From: Gemmatimonas sp. | Lineage (GTDB): Bacteria > Gemmatimonadota > Gemmatimonadetes > Gemmatimonadales > Gemmatimonadaceae | Direction of reading: 5' to 3' | DNA: 64,000 nucleotides | Assembly: GCF_031426495.1 (NCBI RefSeq) | Contig: NZ_JANPLK010000001.1 | Coordinates: 62,001 to 126,000 of the forward strand | Shown: piece after piece, positions 16,685-25,371 of the stretch | Layout of the letters: each line of letters begins with the position of its first letter | Numbering within the stretch: the stretch's first letter is position 1 | Position numbers and translations under genes: made by a program | Notes under the pieces: generated by a model | Told to the model about the DNA's origin: nothing | The model's database searches: none | The model's input: the letters and a program-made list of their open reading frames with translations, nothing else

Positions 16685-18285
16685 ACGGTGACCGTGCAGG
16701 CCAGATCGGCGCCACTGCGCATGCGACGGAAGAACACAATGTTCACCGTGAGCGCCAGCGAGCCATTGGCCCGGAACTGACCGGTGAGTCGCGTGGTGAG
16801 CGCCGTGCTGGTGCGGGCCTGATCGGGCACAATGCGAAAGGTCGACGCGAAGAAGCCGTCTGGATCGACGTTACTGGGAAAGTTGTCCCCTGCGTCGAAG
16901 GCCAGTGTGAGCGTATCCGCGCCCGGCGCGTGGCGCACGATGGCGCGATCCACCGCATCAGGCGCGCGGGTCCACACCGACGCGCATTCGGTGGAGCCCA
17001 CCGCCACCGGCGCCGCATAGCGGATGCGATAGAATCCGCCCACGCCGCGCGCGCGCAACCCCGCGTTGGTGGCGGCGGTGACCACGGCGCGCGAGCGTGG
17101 CGGGCCGCCGGCACTGCGCACCGCGTTCGCGCGGAAGCGCACGGGCGTCCCGAATTCCGTGATGATTTCGTTGATCGATTCCTTGCGCAGCTCGTGACGC
17201 AGCCCGGTGCGCAAATCGCGAAAGATCACCGCACCCGCCCGCACGATTTCCACGCGGCCGCGCATCGTAGTGCCGTCTTCGAGATGTACTTCATCGTAGG
17301 TCGCCTGTGACGCCACGAGCGGAATGTTGGCCTGACGCGAATCGCCGACCGCACGACGCGCGGGATCCACGAACAGCATACGCGCGCTATCAGCGCCCGT
17401 CGGCAGCATGGACCGTGTAATCGAGGGGACCCCGGGATTCGCCGGTGCGTTGATGGTCACGCCACCGGTGAGACTCGGCGGCACCACGCGATTCGAGATG
17501 GTGGGCACCTTCGCGTTGGGCGCACCTGATCGAGCATTGGCGGCTGAGGGGGCGACCGGCAGTGTCGCGACGCGCTCCGTCGGCACCGTCGTTGCATTCC
17601 GCGCGCCGACGGCGGCTTGCACGATCACGCCCAGTCCCATGAGTCCGAGCACGCCTACCATGCCGCGAGCGATCCACGGATTCATGGCGGGTCCCGCGAC
17701 CCGCGCACGCGGGTTGTAGGGCGCGTACGGCGTGCTCGGCGCGGCACTACGTCCTGGCCCCGGCGCCGTGCTACGGGCCGGCGCGGCCCTCGAGGGCCCG
17801 CGCGGGTTCGCGCGGGGCGCAGCCGCAATCTGGAGCCCCGCGCGTCGGGCGGCCTGTACACCACTGGTGGCGGCCGTCGCGTTCAATCGCGCGGCCAGGG
17901 CGGCCATCGGTTCACGCTTGGACGGCGGCGCGATGCGGAGCTGCTCGGGTTGAATTGCACGGAGTGCGTAGCCCCAGCACTCCACCGCCCAGCGCGCCAT
18001 GTCCGGCTGCACGAACCGCTCGGCCGACCATTGCATCACGAACGGCGCCACCAGTGCGTCCCAGCGCGCCGACTCCATCGCGCCGTCAGGTAGTCGCTCT
18101 CGGAAGCCGCGACGCAGCGCCTCGACGAGCAGTTCGGCCAGGGGACGTGCGTCACTGCCGGTGAAATCCAGCAGTCGGTTGCGCAGAATCAGCAACGAAG
18201 GCCGATCCCACGAGGTGGGTTCCTGCTCCACGAGCTGACGCAGCGCATCGCGCATGCGCACGCGCGGATCGACGAACGCCGTCAT
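16657..18285 (-). CDS. Hypothetical membrane-anchored protein, paralogue of the next upstream gene
   Basis: 542 aa, function unknown. An N-terminal helical domain (residues 1-125) has RNRLLDFTGSDARPLAEL and QPDMARWAVECWGYAL. A Pro/Ala/Arg-rich linker leads to one membrane helix at about 200-218 (MVGVLGLMGLGVIVQAAVG), a second low-complexity linker and a beta-rich C-terminal region with two cysteines (STECASV and DLACTV). The helical domain and overall layout repeat those of the gene at 18295-19674. Small helical domains ending in an ARWAVxxW motif are, to my recollection, found beside bacterial kinase and vWA signalling genes. It is the last of five co-directional genes led by the vWA/PP2C/kinase triad, so it may be a membrane output or substrate of that kinase. 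GC-rich linkers make alternative frames look open, but codon use and the paralogue support this one. Confidence 0.72.
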   Translation of the reverse strand: MTAFVDPRVRMRDALRQLVEQEPTSWDRPSLLILRNRLLDFTGSDARPLAELLVEALRRGFRERLPDGAMESARWDALVAPFVMQWSAERFVQPDMARWAVECWGYALRAIQPEQLRIAPPSKREPMAALAARLNATAATSGVQAARRAGLQIAAAPRANPRGPSRAAPARSTAPGPGRSAAPSTPYAPYNPRARVAGPAMNPWIARGMVGVLGLMGLGVIVQAAVGARNATTVPTERVATLPVAPSAANARSGAPNAKVPTISNRVVPPSLTGGVTINAPANPGVPSITRSMLPTGADSARMLFVDPARRAVGDSRQANIPLVASQATYDEVHLEDGTTMRGRVEIVRAGAVIFRDLRTGLRHELRKESINEIITEFGTPVRFRANAVRSAGGPPRSRAVVTAATNAGLRARGVGGFYRIRYAAPVAVGSTECASVWTRAPDAVDRAIVRHAPGADTLTLAFDAGDNFPSNVDPDGFFASTFRIVPDQARTSTALTTRLTGQFRANGSLALTVNIVFFRRMRSGADLACTVTVKAEGQRES

Positions 18286-18294
18286 GTCAGGCGC

Positions 18295-19674
18295 TCACTC
18301 GGGGAGACGGATTGCGCTCAAGTCGGCGGTCACCACACACGACTGCGTACGACCCCAGCGAAGAATCGCCTGCGTGTACGTCTCCGTCTCGCCGATGAAG
18401 CCGTTGGACACAAAGCGACCGCGCATCCGGAATTGCCAGGGAATGTTGTTTGTGGTCCCCGACAGGGGCCCGGCGACAAAGCGCCCCTCGGAGTCGAGCG
18501 TTCCCGCCACGCCGCGCGAATCGAGGCGAAACGCGGCGCGACCCGGCACGTGCGTGATACGCTCTTCGGTTTCGCGCCCCACGCCAAGCGCGCTCGCCAC
18601 CGATTCGCAGCTGGAGCTCCCGTCGACGGAGCGGATGCGCTGGGTCACGCGGTATCGGCCCGCCACACCGGCCAGCATCGGCGAGACGAACGGGGCATTG
18701 GGTGCGGTGGCCGACTCTGCGGCGCCGGTGAACGGCTCGTGCGGGGCCGCCGCAGGCGTGTCAGGGCCCGATCGTGCCGGTGATGCATTGGTGGAGGGTC
18801 GCGGTGTGATCGTGGCTGCACGGGGCACTGAGGCCGCCGGCAAAGACGACAGGGCCGGCTCGGCCGCCCCGGCCGCTGATGGCGTCCGATTGCCCAGCGC
18901 CCGCCACATCGAGATCGAGACCACCACCAACAATCCGGCCAACACCATGCCGGCCATTCGCTCCACCGACGAATACTTCGGACCTTGCACGCGGGATGCG
19001 CCGGGCACGAGTCGTCCGCTGTTGGCCAGCGCCGAACGCGCGCCCGGCTTTACAATGGCGCCCACGCCGAACGACGCTGGCCCGCCGGCCCACGATGGGG
19101 CATTCGGGCGCGCCGGTGTCGGCGCACTGGGCAGCGGTGGCAGGGTCCCGAAGCGCGCGGTGGCGCGGGCCAATGTTGCTTTCGCCGTGGCCGCCGCCGC
19201 GCTGGCGGTACCCGTGGCCGCGGCAGCGGGCACGATCTCCGTGGTCCGCAACTGAGGTGAGGCAATCCGCTCACGCGCTCCCGGCGCCGGTGACACCCCG
19301 AGCGCCCGGCCCCACACATCGACCGCCCAACGCGCCACATCGGGCTGCAGATATCTCGTCGACACGATCTGATGCACTAACGGCGCACGCGCCGTGTCCC
19401 ACGCCGATGCCGAGAGCGGCGTGGGCGCGATGCGTTGCAGCGCGGGGCGCACGTTGTGTCCCAGGTCGAGCAGGAGATCGACCAGCGGACGATGATCACT
19501 GCCCGTGTCGTCGAGCAGGCGATTGCGCTGTTGCGTCGACGTCGAGGCGTGGTCACCGGCGTTCGGGTCCAGCGACCACTGTAGCCAGTTCGCGATCAGG
19601 GCGCGGCCTACACGCTGGAACGCGTCGGACTCGTGCACGACCGACGAGCCAAGCGGCGGGACAGGCGGTGTCAT
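18295..19674 (-). CDS. Hypothetical membrane-anchored protein downstream of the kinase triad
   Basis: 459 aa from the ATG at 19674; the frame is open further upstream but those codons lie over the kinase gene. N-terminal helical domain with RNRLLDDTGSDHRPLVDLLL and QPDVARWAVDVWGRAL (compare the gene at 16657-18285), a low-complexity linker, one membrane helix at about 230-248 (GMVLAGLLVVVSISMW), another linker, and a C-terminal beta-rich domain (GRYRVTQRIRSVDG to TADLSAIRL) with two cysteines (SCESV and SCVVT) placed like those of the paralogue. The two genes are a duplicated pair, 9 nt apart. Function unknown; context ties it to the kinase. Confidence 0.72.
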   Translation of the reverse strand: MTPPVPPLGSSVVHESDAFQRVGRALIANWLQWSLDPNAGDHASTSTQQRNRLLDDTGSDHRPLVDLLLDLGHNVRPALQRIAPTPLSASAWDTARAPLVHQIVSTRYLQPDVARWAVDVWGRALGVSPAPGARERIASPQLRTTEIVPAAAATGTASAAAATAKATLARATARFGTLPPLPSAPTPARPNAPSWAGGPASFGVGAIVKPGARSALANSGRLVPGASRVQGPKYSSVERMAGMVLAGLLVVVSISMWRALGNRTPSAAGAAEPALSSLPAASVPRAATITPRPSTNASPARSGPDTPAAAPHEPFTGAAESATAPNAPFVSPMLAGVAGRYRVTQRIRSVDGSSSCESVASALGVGRETEERITHVPGRAAFRLDSRGVAGTLDSEGRFVAGPLSGTTNNIPWQFRMRGRFVSNGFIGETETYTQAILRWGRTQSCVVTADLSAIRLPE

Positions 19675-19709
19675 GAGACGCGGAGACGAGATCGAGTCCG
19701 ATGTCGGAA

Positions 19710-21134
19710 TCAGCCCACGTGGCTGAATCGCAGCACGCGCGCCGGGAGCGCATCGCCGATACGCAGCGAGAGCCCGCCCACGCACTCCACCGACGCGTTG
19801 CGGCCAATGGCCGCGCCGCCCTCTATGTACCACGGCGTGTCGCTGGTGTTCACCAGCCACCACTTCCCGCCGTGCTGCGCCACGTAGCCACGCGGGGTGC
19901 GATCGGCGCGCTCGTCCGGCAGTGTGCCGAGACAGAGATGCCAGTCGTGCAGCATGAGGTGATGCCAGAGCACGAGCTGATCCTTCTCGTCCACCATGCC
20001 GCGATCGGTGTCACGCCAGAGCTCCGTGATCAGCGGCGTGCCCGCCAGTCGCTCGTCGCCACGCAACGACGTATTCGGCAAGCCGGCACCGACAATCGTC
20101 CACTTGCCCGACGGCAACGGGTGCATGCGCTGCATCGTGCGATACAACGCCAGCTCCCACTCGGCCGCGTCGGCGCGCTTCGACGGCGTATGCAATCCAT
20201 CCACGAACGTGCGCGTGAAGCATTGGGCCAAAGCGGAACCCAGTCGCATGTACGGCACGTCGATCTGCTTCACGGAAGGATTTCGGCGATCGGTGGGGTG
20301 CTCCACAAACAACGCCTGCGCGCCCATGGAAAGCGTCTCGTCTTCCTCGGCGGACCGCGCGCTGTTCACCTTCTTGCCCTGCAGCGGGTGGCGTTCGAGT
20401 AACAGCTCGTACAACAAGACCGCCAGCGCATGCTTGTCGGTGGCGATGGAGGGCTGCGCCTTGTTGGCCAACACTTCCGGCGCGATGTAGCCGGGTGTGC
20501 CGAGCACTGATGGCGGGGCGACGCCAGGAACTACGAGCGAGTCGATATCGATGATGCAGGCGTCGCCGCCCTTCGGATCGACCAGCACGTTCTTGTTGGA
20601 GAGGTCGGCGTGCGCGAGCCCGGCCATGTGCAAGCGACGCACGGCTCGGGCGAGGCGCACGGCGATCTGTAGGCGCGTGAGCAGTGATCCCGCTTCCGCC
20701 TGCGGCACGAACTTCGAGGCCTTGCCGCCGGTGAACCATCGCACCTCTTTCTCCTGCTTCGTGCCGAACCGATCGGCGAAGTAGAAGTTGGGGCGATAGG
20801 TCGGCGTGACGACACCGAGTGGTGGCCACACCAGCTGCTGCTTGCGTACGAAGTCCACGGGAACGGCGTGCTCGCCGTCGACCATGCCCACCGGCCACGA
20901 GTAGTACGGCGTCCAGTAGGCGCCGTTGGCGGCGAGGGTGGGATTGTAGTTGGTCAGAATACGCGTGAGCCGATCGACGCGCTCACGGCGATCGCTCAGC
21001 GACCCGTAGTAGAAGCCCACGGCATACAGCCGATCACGCGTAAGGAACACCCGCTTCTCGGCGCCGGTGCCCACGGGTTCGTCTTCGAGCTGCAATACGC
21101 GCCCATCGGTCAGGCGACAGCTTACGGTGCCCAT
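19710..21134 (-). CDS. YegI-like protein kinase with C-terminal FHA-like region
   Basis: 474 aa from the ATG at 21134. Kinase domain at about 15-280: a Gly-rich-loop equivalent GTGAEKRVF, catalytic loop HADLSNKNVLVD near 180-191, IDIDS in place of DFG, and GTPGYIAPEVL as the activation/APE segment. The divergent N-lobe and DIDS match the YegI/TerY-associated kinases. The C-terminal third (about 390-474) has DRTPRGYVAQHGGKWWLVN and IEGGAAIGRNASVECV, resembling a degenerate FHA or ubiquitin-like output domain. It overlaps the PP2C gene by 13 nt. The triad vWA + PP2C + kinase is known from E. coli yegL-yegK-yegI and Ter-type stress loci. Confidence 0.82.
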   Translation of the reverse strand: MGTVSCRLTDGRVLQLEDEPVGTGAEKRVFLTRDRLYAVGFYYGSLSDRRERVDRLTRILTNYNPTLAANGAYWTPYYSWPVGMVDGEHAVPVDFVRKQQLVWPPLGVVTPTYRPNFYFADRFGTKQEKEVRWFTGGKASKFVPQAEAGSLLTRLQIAVRLARAVRRLHMAGLAHADLSNKNVLVDPKGGDACIIDIDSLVVPGVAPPSVLGTPGYIAPEVLANKAQPSIATDKHALAVLLYELLLERHPLQGKKVNSARSAEEDETLSMGAQALFVEHPTDRRNPSVKQIDVPYMRLGSALAQCFTRTFVDGLHTPSKRADAAEWELALYRTMQRMHPLPSGKWTIVGAGLPNTSLRGDERLAGTPLITELWRDTDRGMVDEKDQLVLWHHLMLHDWHLCLGTLPDERADRTPRGYVAQHGGKWWLVNTSDTPWYIEGGAAIGRNASVECVGGLSLRIGDALPARVLRFSHVG

Positions 21135-22168
21135 GTTACGCCGTCCTGGCGGATCACGCACAGCGTCCGATCGTCGTTCTCGCCGCGCTTCTCGAAGGCC
21201 AGCCACTCGATGAGCGCATGCACCGGATCGGGGGCGCTCAACACTGGCGCATGATGCGACGACGTCACGCCGCCGGCGCTCACGGCGTCGTTCACGCCGT
21301 GCAGCAGTTGGGTGTAGAGCGGGCCCGCATGCCGCGTGAACGGATACCACGGATCTTCCACGCCGTCGGTGGCGAGAATGAGGGCCGCGCAGGGCGCCGC
21401 ATCGCGGATCACCAACGACTGCACCAGGTGCTCGATGGCGCCATCGTCGGGAAGGAAGTGTGCCACTTCGCCCGAGAACTCGGTGATCGCCCCGCTGAGT
21501 GGTTGGGAGACGGTGCCATCGGCGTTGAGCCACGCCGACGCGCCATCGCCTACCTGCAGTAGGCCGATTCGGCCGCCATGATGCGCGGCGACGAGCAACG
21601 TGGTACGCAGATCGCGCAGCGCGAGCCCACACTTCGCGGCGAAGTCACGTAGCGCACGATTGGCCGCCGTGGCGCCGTCCTCGAGGGCGCGCCCCAAGAG
21701 CGCCGGTTGCGCGGTGTCGGCGTGTCCGTGCTGCAAGGCCTCCCGTACGGTGTGCGTCGCCACGTGCGTGGCAATCGCGGCGCCGAGGCGACTGTAGGTG
21801 GCTGAGCCGGCGCCATCGGCGACTGCGGCGCACCAGCCGTGATCGAACAGCAGCAGCTGACCGGCATCTTCACGATGATCGCCACGATGCGCGTGCAGTC
21901 GGCCGCGTCGCGAGGCCACCAGCAACGACCAGCCGTCGCGGGCCGCGCGCGTACCAGTGGCTTCGGCTAGCGGGCCGTGCGCGTCGGGGCGCAGGAGCCC
22001 TGGAGCGACGGCGTCGAGATGGGCACTCCACTCCGCAGGGCACCACAGCGATATCGGCGGGGTGACCGTCCAGATGGCGCGCGCGGGCTCCGCGGCTACA
22101 GGTGCTGCCACCGGGACCTCGGGCAGCAGCGTATCGGGTGTCTCCGATTCCGAAGTTTCGTCGGGCAC
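21122..22168 (-). CDS. PP2C-family protein phosphatase (YegK-like)
   Basis: 348 aa from a GTG at 22168, 4 nt after the vWA gene stop; a GTG further up would lie inside the vWA gene. PP2C metal-binding motifs are visible: AAVADGAGSATYSR near 160 (the DGxG motif), LILATDGVEDPW near 285, and the late ENDDRTL. The first 75 residues are a proline/glutamate-rich region plus a segment likely specific to this subfamily. It presumably reverses phosphorylation by the adjacent kinase. No ribosome-binding site is obvious, consistent with coupling to the upstream gene. Confidence 0.85.
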   Translation of the reverse strand: MPDETSESETPDTLLPEVPVAAPVAAEPARAIWTVTPPISLWCPAEWSAHLDAVAPGLLRPDAHGPLAEATGTRAARDGWSLLVASRRGRLHAHRGDHREDAGQLLLFDHGWCAAVADGAGSATYSRLGAAIATHVATHTVREALQHGHADTAQPALLGRALEDGATAANRALRDFAAKCGLALRDLRTTLLVAAHHGGRIGLLQVGDGASAWLNADGTVSQPLSGAITEFSGEVAHFLPDDGAIEHLVQSLVIRDAAPCAALILATDGVEDPWYPFTRHAGPLYTQLLHGVNDAVSAGGVTSSHHAPVLSAPDPVHALIEWLAFEKRGENDDRTLCVIRQDGVTWAP

Positions 22169-22172
22169 GCGT

Positions 22173-22814
22173 TTACGGTACGATCGTGATGCCGGGCGGC
22201 GGAGGCGGCAGCGTAATGCCACCGCCGTCGGCCATCGCACCCACCTTCGCGCTCGTCTGTTTCACCGACGCCGACACGAAGCGGAAGAACGCCTTGAACG
22301 CGTCGGGCGACATGTCCTGCATCTGAATCACGATCTCGGTGACCTGCTTGAGCGCCTCGACATCGGCCTGGTCGCCGCACGCCACGGCGATGATGTTGGC
22401 CGGGCGCCGTTCGCGGAGCTGCTGCGCATAGACGGGCCAGTCGACATCGGTGGGCGCGCCGTCGGAGAGAATAAAGACCAACGGACGCCAGTCGCCCTTC
22501 TGATCGGCGGTCGTGCGCACCAACTCGCGCTCGAAGACCTCGAGCAACAGGCGCAGCCCATCCCCGAAGTTCGTCTGTCCGCTCGCCTGCAACTCCGGCG
22601 GGTTGAATATTGCGACTTCCGTGAGCGGCACGATCTGCTGCGCGGCGTTGGAGAAGGTGAGCACCGACAGATACGCGCTCTCGATCGCCTGCGGGTCACC
22701 GAGCAGATCACGATGGAGTTGCCGGATCCCGGACTTCACGGACTCAATGGGGGTACCCTGCATCGAGCCGGAAACGTCGGCGAGGATGTAAACGGGAAGG
22801 CGACGGGTGGACAC
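22173..22814 (-). CDS. YegL/TerY-like von Willebrand factor A protein
   Basis: 213 aa from a GTG at 22814. The MIDAS motif is complete: DVSGSM at the N-terminus, the threonine in QTNFGDGL and the aspartate in SDGAPTD. The start RRLPVYILADVSGSM matches the N-terminus of YegL proteins, so the shorter start was chosen, although the frame is open from a GTG at 22949 and that longer form has no family support. The end is a proline-rich tail (LPPPPPGI). It is the first gene of the triad and presumably recruits or scaffolds substrates through metal-dependent binding. Confidence 0.83.
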   Translation of the reverse strand: MSTRRLPVYILADVSGSMQGTPIESVKSGIRQLHRDLLGDPQAIESAYLSVLTFSNAAQQIVPLTEVAIFNPPELQASGQTNFGDGLRLLLEVFERELVRTTADQKGDWRPLVFILSDGAPTDVDWPVYAQQLRERRPANIIAVACGDQADVEALKQVTEIVIQMQDMSPDAFKAFFRFVSASVKQTSAKVGAMADGGGITLPPPPPGITIVP

Positions 22815-23066
22815 GGGAAGCTCGCTCGGAGGGCGGAAAGGGGACGGCCGGTGAACCGGCACTCGCGAGATGAATGCGGACGGGGCGACGGAGGTTTCGT
22901 GGACGACGACGTCACGCGCGGATCTAGGAACGCTACGTCGGTGCGTCACGATCCGGATGCCTGCCGCACGCCGCCGAAACGCGAAACCCCGTAGTACCGA
23001 GTCGGCACTACGGGGTCGATCGCGCGGTGGGCCAGGGGCCCTGTGCGCGGAAGCGCGGTGCTGCTC
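22815..23066. other. Non-coding gap between the triad and the puf operon
   Basis: About 250 nt with no supported gene. It must hold the promoter of the minus-strand triad, but I see no convincing -35/-10 pair. The only clear structure is the hairpin at 22986-23016. The part up to 22949 could be coding if the vWA gene uses its upstream GTG. Confidence 0.5.
22986..23016 (-). terminator. Hairpin terminator after pufC
   Basis: ACCCCGTAGT (22986-22995) and ACTACGGGGT (23007-23016) form a perfect 10-bp stem with an 11-nt loop, 51 nt beyond the pufC stop. The following minus-strand sequence (TTCGCGTTTCG) has only scattered T residues, so it may work with a factor or as an RNA 3'-end stabiliser of the puf transcript. 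Confidence 0.7.
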
Positions 23067-24185
23067 CTACTTCGGCGTGTTCGGGCTGCCCACGGCACCG
23101 CCAAGCACGGTCGGCGTCGGCACGGTCCGCGCACTGCTGCGCTTCACGGCCGGCACTGGTGCGGCGGCTGGAGCGGCCGGAGCCGCGGCGGCAGACGTGG
23201 TGTCCACCGTCGGCGTGAGGCCCTTGAAGGGCACGCCGTTCCAATCCGCGCGACCCCAGAGGGCAGGGTAGTCCTTCACCATCTGCGCACCATACAGCGG
23301 CTTGTAGTTGCCGTTGTGGCACGTCACGCACTGCGCCTTCGGCGCATCGCCCTGCGTGCCGAGTCGCACCGACGGATAGACCGGCTGCAGCGGCGACAGG
23401 TAGTTCTGGTTCACGTCACGCAGCATGAGAATGCCATGGTATGCGGTGACACGAGCCGGCGGTGCTTCCTTCCAGCTGGCGAACTGACGGCTGTTGTGAC
23501 AGTACGTGCAGTTCACGCCCAACGAGCGGGACTGCGAAATCATGAGTGCGTACGTCCATTCCGTCTGCTTCACCGAGCTGCGATTCCCGTTCGACGGCGC
23601 CACATCTCGTGAAACGACACGCGCGCCATCACGATCGAGATAGTGCCGTAGATAGTCCGTCTGGCTCGAGTAGAACCACAGACCGTTCGGCAGCGGCTTG
23701 CCCATGTGACAGGTGTAGCAGGTGACGCCGGTGTTCTTCACGTGCTGCGAGTACTGGCCGTTGATCTGGCGGGTCATCTGCAGCATGCGTCGCGCCACGA
23801 GCTTCGTGTACAGTGGCTTGCCGTTGGGCAGCGTGTCAGCAGCGAGGTTCGCGATGTTGTGGCAGTAGGCACAGTTGCCGGTGCCGGCCACCCAGGTGCT
23901 CATGGCCACCATCGTCCGGTTGAACTCACCGACCGAGATGTCGTTCAGCACCTGCACGTTCTGCCACGGGAGGGGACCCGGCGGCGACTCGCCTGCCGGA
24001 GGAAGTGGCGTGGGGATCTTGATCTGCGCGAACTGTTTCTTCAGGTCACCGTGATCGTAGTTCTGCTCCATGCCGGTGCCGCGATACCCGACCTGCACCG
24101 AATCGGTTGCCGTGTCACCGCATGCGCCCAGGGAGAGCAGCGCAAGCGGGGCCACGAGGCCGATGGAACGTCGAAGGATGCTCAT
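23067..24185 (-). CDS. pufC: Tetrahaem reaction-centre cytochrome c subunit PufC
   Basis: 372 aa. A lipoprotein signal (MSILRRSIGL..., lipobox LGAC with Cys22) anchors it on the periplasmic side. Four haem motifs are present: CAYCH 105-109, CYTCH 156-160, CTYCH 226-230 and CVTCH 286-290, the full tetrahaem set that re-reduces the special pair. Conserved VQVLNDISVGEFNRTM precedes the first haem. After the last haem comes a non-family Ala/Pro-rich tail (about residues 322-372). The ATG overlaps the pufM stop (ATGA), so L, M and C are translated together. The downstream hairpin at 22986-23016 ends the operon. Confidence 0.96.
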   Translation of the reverse strand: MSILRRSIGLVAPLALLSLGACGDTATDSVQVGYRGTGMEQNYDHGDLKKQFAQIKIPTPLPPAGESPPGPLPWQNVQVLNDISVGEFNRTMVAMSTWVAGTGNCAYCHNIANLAADTLPNGKPLYTKLVARRMLQMTRQINGQYSQHVKNTGVTCYTCHMGKPLPNGLWFYSSQTDYLRHYLDRDGARVVSRDVAPSNGNRSSVKQTEWTYALMISQSRSLGVNCTYCHNSRQFASWKEAPPARVTAYHGILMLRDVNQNYLSPLQPVYPSVRLGTQGDAPKAQCVTCHNGNYKPLYGAQMVKDYPALWGRADWNGVPFKGLTPTVDTTSAAAAPAAPAAAPVPAVKRSSARTVPTPTVLGGAVGSPNTPK

Positions 24186-25360
24186 GGCGTCTTCCCTCCG
24201 ACGGACGGAGCAGGCGGCTTGACCGTGGCCGGAGCGGCCGCGGCAGGCGTGGACGGTGCCGCCACAGAATCCACCTTGGTCGAATCGGCCGTCATCGAAT
24301 CCGCCGGAGCCATCATGGCGGTCGAATCGAGCATCATCGCGGGCTGCGGAGCGACATACGACGGAAACGAATCCGGAGCGGTGCCCTGATATCGACCACG
24401 CAGCAGCTGCTGCTGTTCTTCCGTCAGGGTGTTCTGCGCCGGGTACGGGGCCACGAGGCCGTGCTTCACGCCCCAGAGGTACCAGTTGTCGACCACAGTG
24501 CCCGTGAGCAGGATGCCGATACCGCCGCTGAACGTCGTCAGCACGGCAAACCACCACGACCAGCGGTGAATCGATTCCATCGTGGCGTTGAAGCCCATGG
24601 TCCAGCGCCAGAACAGCATGGAACGTTCGGCGGCGGTACCACGATCGGTGATCTGTTCGATTTCGCGTTCACCGCCCAACCGGGCCACCGCCAGAATGGT
24701 GGCGCCGTGCATCGCGAACAACACGGCGGAGCCGTACAGGAAGGCGATGGAGAGGGCGTGGAACGGATTGTAGTACAGGTTGCCGTAGCGAATCGAGAAC
24801 GCCGACGTCCAGTCCAAGTGCGGGAAGATGCCGAAGGGCACCATCTCGCTCCAGCTGCCCACGAGCAGCGGCTGGAAGAAGAACGTGGAGTACAGGAAGA
24901 TCGCGCTGGCGAAGGCCCACGGGAGGTGCGTGCCCATGTTCAGGGCGCGGGCCCGGCGATACACGCGAACCCACCAGAGCAGGATGCTGATCGTCAGGAA
25001 GAATCCGGCCATCAGATACCAGCCACCCTGCGCGAGTGGCGGGACCCGCAGTCCGTACTGCGGTGGTGGCGGTTCGAGGGCGAGCCACGGAAGCTGCCGG
25101 ATGAACTCCACCGGGTCCCAGCCCACCGAGGCCCACATGTTGAGACCGATGATCTCGAAGGCCATGAAGCCGAAGATGAGCGACAGGACGCCTGCCCATC
25201 CGAGATAGATCGGTCCGATCTGCGCGTCGCCGAACTTGCCGGCGAGATACGAGAAGGTCCCGGTGCCGTAGCGCGTGCCGGTCGATTCGTCGATCTCGAT
25301 GCCGGCTTCGGGAAGTGTCCGGACCTGGACGCGCGTGAAGAGGTTCTGGTATTCGAGCAT
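24182..25360 (-). CDS. pufM: Reaction-centre M subunit PufM with long C-terminal extension
   Basis: 392 aa from the ATG at 25360; common PufM is about 305-325 aa. Five membrane helices carry the expected ligands: His181 (accessory bacteriochlorophyll), His201 (special pair), His218 and His265 (non-haem iron) and Glu233 (iron), each one less than Rhodobacter sphaeroides numbering. The core ends near residue 305 (WGVKHGLVAPYP). A further 85 residues, mostly Ala/Pro/Ser/Thr with several Met and Asp, would lie in the periplasm next to PufC. FGDAQ at 43-47 has Asp45 where R. sphaeroides has Asn M44. It starts 11 nt after the pufL stop. Confidence 0.96.
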   Translation of the reverse strand: MLEYQNLFTRVQVRTLPEAGIEIDESTGTRYGTGTFSYLAGKFGDAQIGPIYLGWAGVLSLIFGFMAFEIIGLNMWASVGWDPVEFIRQLPWLALEPPPPQYGLRVPPLAQGGWYLMAGFFLTISILLWWVRVYRRARALNMGTHLPWAFASAIFLYSTFFFQPLLVGSWSEMVPFGIFPHLDWTSAFSIRYGNLYYNPFHALSIAFLYGSAVLFAMHGATILAVARLGGEREIEQITDRGTAAERSMLFWRWTMGFNATMESIHRWSWWFAVLTTFSGGIGILLTGTVVDNWYLWGVKHGLVAPYPAQNTLTEEQQQLLRGRYQGTAPDSFPSYVAPQPAMMLDSTAMMAPADSMTADSTKVDSVAAPSTPAAAAPATVKPPAPSVGGKTP

Positions 25361-25371
25361 GTGCCCTCGCC

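Noticed and set aside
22815..22949. Longer vWA protein from the GTG at 22949
   Set aside because: The added 45 residues are low-complexity and YegL-type proteins begin close to the RRLPVY strand; not excluded, but unsupported.
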